NCBI GenBank assembly: GCA_018830645.1
Contig: JAHJSA010000103.1
Coordinates: 1 to 34,165, forward strand
Reading direction: 5' to 3'
DNA length: 34,165 nt
From: Actinomycetota bacterium
GTDB lineage: Bacteria > Actinomycetota > Thermoleophilia > RBG-16-64-13
Of this stretch, positions 28,658-34,165 are shown piece after piece; positions within the stretch are counted from its first letter, which is position 1, and the number at the start of each line of letters is the position of its first letter. A model generated the notes under the pieces. It saw only the letters and a program-made list of their open reading frames with translations. It did no database searches and had not been told where the DNA came from. The translations under genes and the position numbers were made by a program.

Positions 28658-29890
28658 CTAGCCAGTCACCAGGGCCGCAATGCGACTGGCCGCTTCCTCC
28701 TCGAGTGCGGGAATCGCATGGGAGTAGACGTCGAGCGTGAGGGCCACCGTGCTGTGGCCGAGCCGGTCGGACACCACCCGAGGATGAACGCCGGCGGCCA
28801 GAGCAAGTGTCGCGTGAGTGTGCCGCAGCCCGTGCAGCGTGATCGGCGCCACCTTCACCTTCTTCACGAGCACGGCGAAGATCTGCGTGATCCTCTCCGG
28901 CCGCCACGCCGTCCCATCCTCCCGTGTGAACACCAAAGCGGTGTTCGTCCAGGCAGGACCCCACGCAAGACGCTCATCACGCTGCTGTTGCCGCCAGGCC
29001 TTGAGGACTGAGACGGTCACCGGGTCAAGCGTCACCGTGCGGTGTCCACGTCTCGTCTTCGGTTCGCTCACGACCACGTCTGCGTTCACAGGCACGAGGC
29101 TGCGCCTAACGACGAGTCGGCCCGTCTTCAGATCCACGTCCTGCCAGAGAAGCCCAAGCGCCTCTCCTCGCCTGAGTCCCGTGAGCGCCAGTGTGAGCCA
29201 GAGGGGATGAAGCCGGTCGTCGTGCACGCTTGCGAGGAACGTCTTCAGATCCCCGACCTGCCAGGCTTTGGCGGCTGCGAGCTCGCTGTCGACGGTTCGG
29301 GGTGGGTCGGCGTTGTCCACGGGGTTCCGCGAGAGGTACCCCCAGCGCACAGCATCCCTGAGCGCTCGGTGAAGAGTGGCGTGGATCCTTCGCACCGAGT
29401 TCGGGGAGAGACCGCCTGTCCCGCGGGCTCTGCCGTTCTTGCGGAGCTCCGCGTAGAGGCGGTTGATCTGCCCGGCGGAGAGCATTTGCAACGGCACGGT
29501 GCCGATCCTGGGGACGATGTGCGTGTTCACGTGAGTGGTGTAGGAGGCGAGTGTCGCTGGACGGATGGTGGCCTCAATCGCCGGGAGCCACTCGAGGCTC
29601 AAGAACTCCTTCACCGTCACCTTGGTGGGTTCGACGTAGGTGCCTTGCTGGAGTTCGCGTAGGACCTCGGTGAGACCGGCCTGCGCCTCTCTCTTGGTGG
29701 CATACCCGGTCTTCACCTGTTGTTTTCGTTCGATACGATCGACGAGCGGTCCGCCGCACTTGGTGCAGACTTTCAGGGGCTTGCGTCCCACCCAGTGGCG
29801 GCGGCGACATATGGTGCAGCGCCGTGTCGGCAGATCGCCGAGTTCGAGGATGTACTCCCAGGTGCTGCGCTTGCGGACGTGACCGCGCAT
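28658..29890 (-). CDS. int: Tyrosine integrase with N-terminal zinc ribbon
   Basis: A 410-residue site-specific recombinase. The C-terminal catalytic domain has the full set: Arg in T-G-L-R-R-G-E-A, H-x-x-R in H-G-L-R-H-T-H, the second His in L-G-H-S-T, and the nucleophile Tyr in D-V-Y-S-H. A core-binding SAM-like domain precedes it (from T-V-K-E-F-L). Residues of about 24-50 carry C-T-I-C and C-T-K-C separated by 15 residues, a zinc-ribbon insertion in the arm-binding region. It is encoded toward tRNA-Phe, 930 bp from it. The preceding gene's stop is 2 nt upstream of its ATG, so the two are cotranscribed. Confidence 0.95.
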   Translation of the reverse strand: MRGHVRKRSTWEYILELGDLPTRRCTICRRRHWVGRKPLKVCTKCGGPLVDRIERKQQVKTGYATKREAQAGLTEVLRELQQGTYVEPTKVTVKEFLSLEWLPAIEATIRPATLASYTTHVNTHIVPRIGTVPLQMLSAGQINRLYAELRKNGRARGTGGLSPNSVRRIHATLHRALRDAVRWGYLSRNPVDNADPPRTVDSELAAAKAWQVGDLKTFLASVHDDRLHPLWLTLALTGLRRGEALGLLWQDVDLKTGRLVVRRSLVPVNADVVVSEPKTRRGHRTVTLDPVTVSVLKAWRQQQRDERLAWGPAWTNTALVFTREDGTAWRPERITQIFAVLVKKVKVAPITLHGLRHTHATLALAAGVHPRVVSDRLGHSTVALTLDVYSHAIPALEEEAASRIAALVTG

Positions 29891-29892
29891 CC

Positions 29893-30930
29893 CTATCTCC
29901 CCTTCACCCAGCGGGCCACACTCTCGGCCTTGGCATCCAGGTGCTCGGCGATGGCCTCCACGCCCATGCCGTCTGCGTGGAGCCTGCGTGCTTCTACCTG
30001 CCGACGATAGAGATCACGCTGTGCTTGGGCCTTGGCGCAGGAACTCGAACAGAACTTGATCTCACCCTCCCTGCGGTTCTGCCCATACTTCGCCCGGCCC
30101 CGCTGGATGACGAATTGGCGCCCGCATTTGTGGCAGCGTCGATAGGGCTGCTTCTGCGCGATGTCGTTGGCCAGTTGGAGGCAGGCCGTGGCAAAGAGCG
30201 TGGGGTGCCATGGTTCGTAGAAGGGCCGGCCGTCAACCTGGAGGGAGAGGGCCACGTGAAAGGGGCTGAGCGCGTGACTGAGGTAGTCGACGAGTATCCC
30301 TTGGGCGGCGATCTCCTGCTCGGGGCGCGGAAGCCAGGCGGACTCCCAGTCGTCTTTGAGCTCGGCCACGTCGCGGCCATCCGCGAGGACGGCGTATATG
30401 CGCGTGAGGTCGCGGATCAGACGGGCATGGACGGAGATCTCCCGGAAGTGGACAAACTGCCGGTTTTCCCAAGACTCATTCTGCCTGGAGTGCGGGTCCA
30501 CCAGGCTGACGACTTCTTTCGTCAGTTCGGCTCTCTCAGGCAGAGAGGAGGACCTCGCCACGCGGAGATGCTCCATGTCGAAGAAGGGCTGCCCGATCTC
30601 CACCAGTCCGGGTTTGCCCAACAGGCCCCAGGTATTCGTGAAGGCGAGAATCTCCTCGGGGTCGTCAGCGTCCAGATCCCCGAGTTCGCGAAGGTAGAAC
30701 TCGGGAGGCAGCGTGACCTGTTTTCCAGGCGGAGGCAGTCTGTCTACGGACAGGTTGTCAATGAGGTGCTTCCCGCCACCCAACTCCTTCGCCTCCTCCT
30801 CATCAGTCAGATAGGAGCCGAAGTGGATGAACCCGCCATCCTCAATCCAGGCCTCGGATACGACGAGCTCGGGCACGGGGATCGGACCTCCCGGCCATGT
30901 TCCGATACGAAATGGGATGTCTTCGCCCAA
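29893..30930 (-). CDS. Zinc-finger and HTH protein cotranscribed with the integrase
   Basis: A 345-residue protein of unknown role. The C-terminal region has R-R-C-H-K-C-G-R-Q-F and, after a basic stretch, K-F-C-S-S-S-C-A-K-A, a C-x2-C...C-x3-C zinc finger like that of CGNR-type proteins. A short helix-turn-helix ends the protein (D-G-M-G-V-E-A-I-A-E-H-L-D-A-K). The first 250 residues are acidic and unassigned. I choose TTG 30930 because GGGGAGG lies 5 nt upstream; a TTG at 30969 would add 13 residues but has no such site. It is likely a regulator or DNA-binding partner of the element. Confidence 0.75.
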   Translation of the reverse strand: MGEDIPFRIGTWPGGPIPVPELVVSEAWIEDGGFIHFGSYLTDEEEAKELGGGKHLIDNLSVDRLPPPGKQVTLPPEFYLRELGDLDADDPEEILAFTNTWGLLGKPGLVEIGQPFFDMEHLRVARSSSLPERAELTKEVVSLVDPHSRQNESWENRQFVHFREISVHARLIRDLTRIYAVLADGRDVAELKDDWESAWLPRPEQEIAAQGILVDYLSHALSPFHVALSLQVDGRPFYEPWHPTLFATACLQLANDIAQKQPYRRCHKCGRQFVIQRGRAKYGQNRREGEIKFCSSSCAKAQAQRDLYRRQVEARRLHADGMGVEAIAEHLDAKAESVARWVKGR

Positions 30931-31001
30931 TTGAACCTCCCCATTAACTGATACTGTATACGGGGACAAGGTACCATACGGAGCGATCCGGGGGAAGCCA
31001 C
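30931..31001. promoter_or_regulatory. Divergent control region of the integrated element
   Basis: A 71-bp gap between the integrase-side operon and the replication-side operon, the position of a lysogeny-type switch. It holds the direct repeat ATACGG at 30958-30963 and 30976-30981, the palindromes GTATAC and GGTACC, and a weak rightward promoter TTGAAC-N18-TGTATA (30931-30960). GGGGGAA (30991-30997) is the ribosome-binding site of the HTH gene. Confidence 0.4.
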
Positions 31002-31346
31002 GTGACGACGGAAGAGCGCGAGCCAGCGTCGAGAATTGAGGGTCTCCTCGGGGAGATGTCTCACCGGAGTGACATCCTCCCCTCCTGGCTCCGGCAGATC
31101 CTCCACGAGGAGGGGCGCCTCACCCTCACCGACACTGAGGCGGGTCGACTCCTTGGAATCAGTCGCGGCAGTGTCCGCGCGGCGATCGCCGAGGACGAGA
31201 TCCAGATCGTGCGGCTGGGCAGGCGATTGCTCATACCGGTTGTGCCACTCTTGCACAGCATCGGCGTCGACCTCTTGTCAGAACGCGGATCTCAGGGGCC
31301 GGTTGCTGCAGGTGACTCCACGGGGAGCATGAATGGCCTGTCCTAA
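31002..31346 (+). CDS. Excisionase-like helix-turn-helix protein
   Basis: A 114-residue protein from GTG 31002. Residues of about 40-80 form a winged helix of the excisionase/MerR-like type: L-T-D-T-E-A-G-R-L-L-G-I-S-R-G-S-V-R-A-A-I, then the wing I-Q-I-V-R-L-G-R-R-L-L-I-P. Such proteins direct excision of integrated elements or regulate early genes. It overlaps the replication gene by 14 nt and faces away from the integrase. Assignment as excisionase rests on fold and position only. Confidence 0.7.
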   Translation: MTTEEREPASRIEGLLGEMSHRSDILPSWLRQILHEEGRLTLTDTEAGRLLGISRGSVRAAIAEDEIQIVRLGRRLLIPVVPLLHSIGVDLLSERGSQGPVAAGDSTGSMNGLS

Positions 31347-32001
31347 ACCCAAGCCATACGTTCAGCTCAGCTTGGAGCTCATGGAAGCTCTCATCCGAGC
31401 ACCGTTCTCGGGCACCCAGGCCCAGATTGTCTGGGCGGTCGTCCGCAAAACGCTCGGGGACTTCCAGAAGAACGAGGCACCGATCTCGCAGTCACTACTT
31501 AGGAAGATGACGGGCCGCTCAATCCGGGGCATACAACAATCCTTGGCGCAGCTCGTCGCGGAACGCGTGATCGACGTCGTCCACGAAGCGATCGGCTGCC
31601 GGCCTGCGGTGCTTCATCTCAATCAGGACTATGAGGCCTGGGGACGCTATTCGGTGAATCTCCGCCCGGTGGTCGGAGCAGGGCAAGAGTTGCCGGGGCA
31701 AGAGTTGCGGGAGGTGCATGCGGCTGCGCCCCTAGACACGCATCCTGCTACGACGCTAGACACGCACTCCGCTGCGTCCATTATAGATATAGACATAGAT
31801 TCTTCTTGGGGGGGACGTGTGAACCACGTCCCCCACTCATGGGATCCCGGTTCGCTCACGCCCTCGGAACTCGTGGATCTCAAGCCCCACATCGTGGCGG
31901 CCCTCCACGGTCAGGGATTCGGGCCCGAACTTTCAGCCGATGTGCGGGCGGCTATCAGGCGAGGGGAGATCACCGAAGAGATGGTGGGGAGCTGGCGATG
32001 A
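31333..32001 (+). CDS. Phage replication protein O-like
   Basis: A 222-residue protein. The N-terminal 100 residues match the phage O N-terminal winged-helix domain: Y-V-Q-L-S-L-E-L-M-E-A-L, then S-G-T-Q-A-Q-I-V-W-A-V-V-R-K-T-L and I-S-Q-S-L-L-R-K-M-T-G-R-S. O-type proteins bind the element's replication origin and recruit helicase; the helicase gene follows with an ATGA overlap. The middle is a repeat-like linker (L-D-T-H-P-A-T-T-L-D-T-H-S-A-A). O-type genes often contain the origin as iterons inside the coding sequence. The short near-repeats CTAGACACGC at 31732-31741 and 31755-31764 are in that position. Confidence 0.8.
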   Translation: MACPKPKPYVQLSLELMEALIRAPFSGTQAQIVWAVVRKTLGDFQKNEAPISQSLLRKMTGRSIRGIQQSLAQLVAERVIDVVHEAIGCRPAVLHLNQDYEAWGRYSVNLRPVVGAGQELPGQELREVHAAAPLDTHPATTLDTHSAASIIDIDIDSSWGGRVNHVPHSWDPGSLTPSELVDLKPHIVAALHGQGFGPELSADVRAAIRRGEITEEMVGSWR

Positions 32002-34165
32002 CGGCCGTCTCCGAACCCCTCGCGGGAAGACCCATCGAGAATGTGCTCGGTCGCCTGCAGCGGGTCCGCCGCTCGGGCGACAGCTGGCAGGCTCAATGCC
32101 CCGGTCACGACGACAGCACGCCGTCTCTCAGCGTCAAAGAGTTGGAAGACGGCGTGGTCCTTCTTTGCTGTCACGCCGGTTGCCCCCCCGAACGGGTGCT
32201 GCACACCATTGGACTCACCTTCACCGATCTTTACCCCGACAGGCATGAACATGGCACGGCACCTACGGCGGGGAGCGATGTCGTTGCGACCTACGACTAC
32301 GCCGACGAGTCGGGCAAGGTTCTCTTCCAGGTCAGGCGCACCAAGGAAAAGAAGTTCCTCCAATACCATCCCGACGACAACGGGGGCTGGGTCAAAGGGG
32401 TGCAGGGTGTTCGCCGAGTTCCGTATCGCCTGCCGTGGCTCCTCGGTGTTGCGAAGGCGGGCGGTCTCCTCTTTCTGGTGGAGGGCGAAAAAGACGTCCA
32501 CACCTTGGAGGGCATGGGATTTGTCGCCACCACGACGCCTGGAGGAGCGAACGCCTGGCGGGACGAGTACGCCCCCCACTTCCAAGGCGCCCGCGTCGTC
32601 GTTCTCCCTGACAACGATGATGCGGGCCAGGGCTACGCCGAGAAGGCCGCAGCCGCTCTGAGGGGGGTGGCGGCTGAGGTGTGCGTGGTCGCGTTGCCGG
32701 GGCTCAAAGCCAAGGGTGACGTCACTGATTGGGTGCGCGCCGGCGGGACCCGCGAGGTTCTCGAGAAACTGACCCAACCGCGCCGCCCCCGCCGCCCCGT
32801 CACCTCCGAGGAGGCGACTGCCCTCTTCCTCGCCGATCTTGATCGTCGCGCCCGCGGGGAAGTCCGCGGTCTGCCCTGGCCGCCTTCGTGGTCTCGACTG
32901 GGCGAGGCTATCGGCCCTTTGGAGCCCGGCACGCTCACCGTCATTGCCGCCCGACCCTCGATGGGCAAGACCATCTTCGCCCAGCAGTATCAGGCTTTTC
33001 TCTCCGACCGGGGCTTTCGTGTTCTCTACGTATCCCGCGAACTCACGCCGGAACGCCTGGTGCGCCGGCATCTAGTTCGCGAGGGGGCGAGCATACAGCG
33101 ACTGAAGATCGGCAAGCTGACAGAGGAGGATCTTCAGGCCAAGGAGCGCTACCTGGAGCGGCAACGTTCTTGGTCAGTGCTCTACGACCACGTGAGCCGG
33201 ACGACGGCGGAGATCGGGAAGGTGGCGAGCGAGCATCAAGCCGAGTGCATTATGGTCGACTACCTGCAACGGCTCGCCTACAACGAGGAAAAGGAGTACG
33301 CGGCGCTCACGCGCCTTGCCAACGAGTTTCAGGATCTGGCGCTGGACATGGACATCCCGGTGATCCTGGTGTCTCAGCTCTCCCGCCCGCTCAAGGGCCA
33401 GGATCACAAGCCTCCCACGATGAGCGATGTGAGAGGTTCGGGCGCAATTGAGGAGCGGGCAGCGACGATCGTTTTGCTTCATCGCGACTGGAAGACGACC
33501 AAGAACGACCAGGGTCGGGAAGTGGCCACGCTACGGCTTGAGACGGGCTCCTTCATCGTGGCCAAGAATGCCGACGGTGAGGCCGACTTGTGGCAACCCA
33601 TGGTAGTGCAGGGGGAGCGCATGAGGATCGTGGAGAGCACCGCCGAGCGCCCCAAGGCGTCCAACCAATGGCATGCGGACATCACCTGGCGCCAGCAACC
33701 GCCGCTGGGCACCAGCCTCTATGCACAGGTGATTCCTGCCAGCGGCGGCGACACGCTGTGGGCCAGCCTCACGGCCGCGTACGCCAGCCTGCCGCCCGCC
33801 TTCCAGGCCTACCTGGAAACGCTCACGGCCGTGCACACCTGGGAGATCAGCGGCTGGACGGAGTACCTGCTGCGCAAGGACGCCAGCGGCGAAGAACTGA
33901 AGGCCGCCCGCGCCAAGTACCCGCCCGTGGAGCACCCCGTGGTGCGCGTGCACCCCGTCACGGGCAAGAGGATCCTGTATGTGAACCCCACCTTCACCAG
34001 CCACATCAAGGGCCTGCACCGCACGCACAGCGATGCGCTGCTGACCCAGCTGTTTGCCCTGCCGCAGGTGGCCGAGTTCCAGGCCCGCCTGCGCTGGGCG
34101 CCGGGCACGCTGGCCGTGTGGGACAACCGCTCCACCCAGCACTACGCAGTGGGCGACTTCTTCCC
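31998..34165 (+). CDS. Primase-helicase of the element, joined in frame to a TauD-type fragment; no stop in window
   Basis: The open frame starts at ATG 31998 (overlapping the previous stop) and runs off the window end, 722 codons. The first part is a phage-type primase-helicase: zinc-binding C-P-G-H-D-D-S-T-P-S-L-S with C-C-H-A-G-C; TOPRIM motifs L-V-E-G-E-K-D and L-P-D-N-D-D-A-G; then a DnaB-like RecA fold with Walker A A-A-R-P-S-M-G-K-T (M322), Walker B C-I-M-V-D-Y-L-Q-R-L and V-S-Q-L-S-R. The helicase appears complete near residue 545 (M-R-I-V-E). From there the sequence is a TauD-family dioxygenase lacking its own N-terminus. The helicase call is firm; its fusion to TauD is doubtful. Confidence 0.85.
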   Translation, partial: MTAVSEPLAGRPIENVLGRLQRVRRSGDSWQAQCPGHDDSTPSLSVKELEDGVVLLCCHAGCPPERVLHTIGLTFTDLYPDRHEHGTAPTAGSDVVATYDYADESGKVLFQVRRTKEKKFLQYHPDDNGGWVKGVQGVRRVPYRLPWLLGVAKAGGLLFLVEGEKDVHTLEGMGFVATTTPGGANAWRDEYAPHFQGARVVVLPDNDDAGQGYAEKAAAALRGVAAEVCVVALPGLKAKGDVTDWVRAGGTREVLEKLTQPRRPRRPVTSEEATALFLADLDRRARGEVRGLPWPPSWSRLGEAIGPLEPGTLTVIAARPSMGKTIFAQQYQAFLSDRGFRVLYVSRELTPERLVRRHLVREGASIQRLKIGKLTEEDLQAKERYLERQRSWSVLYDHVSRTTAEIGKVASEHQAECIMVDYLQRLAYNEEKEYAALTRLANEFQDLALDMDIPVILVSQLSRPLKGQDHKPPTMSDVRGSGAIEERAATIVLLHRDWKTTKNDQGREVATLRLETGSFIVAKNADGEADLWQPMVVQGERMRIVESTAERPKASNQWHADITWRQQPPLGTSLYAQVIPASGGDTLWASLTAAYASLPPAFQAYLETLTAVHTWEISGWTEYLLRKDASGEELKAARAKYPPVEHPVVRVHPVTGKRILYVNPTFTSHIKGLHRTHSDALLTQLFALPQVAEFQARLRWAPGTLAVWDNRSTQHYAVGDFF
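33640..34165 (+). other. Foreign-looking terminal segment encoding a TauD/AtsK-type dioxygenase fragment
   Basis: This stretch encodes the middle and C-terminal part of an Fe(II)/2-oxoglutarate-dependent dioxygenase: W558-H559-A-D561 gives the H-x-D iron ligands, G-G-D-T-L-W-A-S is the family's conserved turn, and W-D-N-R-S-T-Q-H-Y-A-V-G-D contains the distal His. The final Arg lies beyond the window. The first third of a normal TauD is absent. Leu codons here are almost only CTG (15 CTG, 3 CTC by my count), whereas the helicase part uses CTC, CTG, CTT and TTG freely. The protein sequence recalls betaproteobacterial homologues. Confidence 0.75.

Larger units (their letters stand above)
27656..33640. 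mobile_element. Phage-like integrative element at tRNA-Phe, right end not in window
   Basis: From the tRNA-Phe 3' end rightward the content changes to mobile genes: tyrosine integrase, zinc-finger/HTH protein, excisionase-like HTH protein, phage O-like replication protein and primase-helicase. The left boundary is inferred from the tRNA. No second copy of the tRNA 3' end is visible to the right, so attR lies beyond the window or was lost at the anomalous junction near 33640. No structural phage genes are seen in the portion available, so prophage, satellite and integrative plasmid remain possible. Confidence 0.75.

Noticed and set aside
27954-28964. 336-codon minus-strand frame overlapping the integrase 3' end
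   Set aside because: It overlaps the integrase catalytic domain in another frame and has no domain features or ribosome-binding site.
33531-34142. 203-codon minus-strand frame at the window end
   Set aside because: Shadow of the TauD-type fragment, whose iron ligands are read on the plus strand.

Overview
The window looks like a contig from an anaerobic, high-GC bacterium, most likely a deep-branching anaerobic actinobacterium or a related Gram-positive lineage. This is inferred from three things: two lipoproteins with a lipobox followed by Thr-rich linkers, four tRNA genes without an encoded CCA end, and a gene set built on Fe-S, molybdenum and [NiFe] redox enzymes with no oxygen-linked enzyme except a suspicious fragment at the very end. 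No ribosomal RNA or other phylogenetic marker is present, so the assignment is tentative.

Layout. Positions 1-55 hold the start of a divergent gene. 166-4830 is a complete livKHMGF-type ABC importer operon, with a strong hairpin between the binding-protein gene and the permease genes and a terminator hairpin at the end. 4980-9161 (minus strand) is a three-gene molybdopterin oxidoreductase operon: catalytic subunit, four-cluster ferredoxin subunit and NrfD-type membrane anchor, with no Tat signal. 9424-13314 (plus strand) is a sulfur-handling and Fe-S assembly operon: TusA-like, DsrE-like, an IscS-like protein whose PLP lysine is replaced by aspartate, IscU fused to a thioredoxin-reductase-like domain, and an orphan PotD-like lipoprotein.

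13778-22211 is the centrepiece, seven tightly packed or overlapping genes: HdrA/QmoA-like flavoprotein, QmoC-like membrane subunit (HdrC plus a cytochrome-b-like domain), HdrA/QmoB-like flavoprotein, MvhD, MvhG, MvhA and a hydrogenase maturation protease. Together they predict a group-3c-type [NiFe] hydrogenase wired through two HdrA-type flavoproteins to a membrane quinone module, with no HdrB in the operon. Two half-conserved Rex-like boxes lie upstream. A Cys-rich orphan protein and a 50-residue double zinc-ribbon protein follow.

23084-27728 is housekeeping and accessory DNA: a VapBC-like toxin-antitoxin pair, tRNA-Glu, tRNA-Val and tRNA-Asp, a CzrA/SmtB-like ArsR repressor with its operator next to a Zn/Cd-type P1B ATPase, a G-tract array and tRNA-Phe. 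From tRNA-Phe rightward lies an integrative phage-like element: a tyrosine integrase with an N-terminal zinc ribbon, a zinc-finger/HTH protein, an excisionase-like HTH protein, a phage O-like replication protein and a primase-helicase. The far attachment site is not in the window. The last ~530 bases switch, in frame, from the primase-helicase to a TauD-type dioxygenase with different codon use. This is more likely an assembly chimera than a real fusion.

How the parts may work together (inference): H2 electrons pass MvhA/G to MvhD to the HdrA-type flavoproteins and then to QmoC and the quinone pool, possibly with ferredoxin as a second partner. The NrfD-anchored molybdoenzyme could use the same quinone pool, and the TusA/DsrE/IscS/IscU set would supply or traffic sulfur and Fe-S clusters for these cluster-rich complexes.
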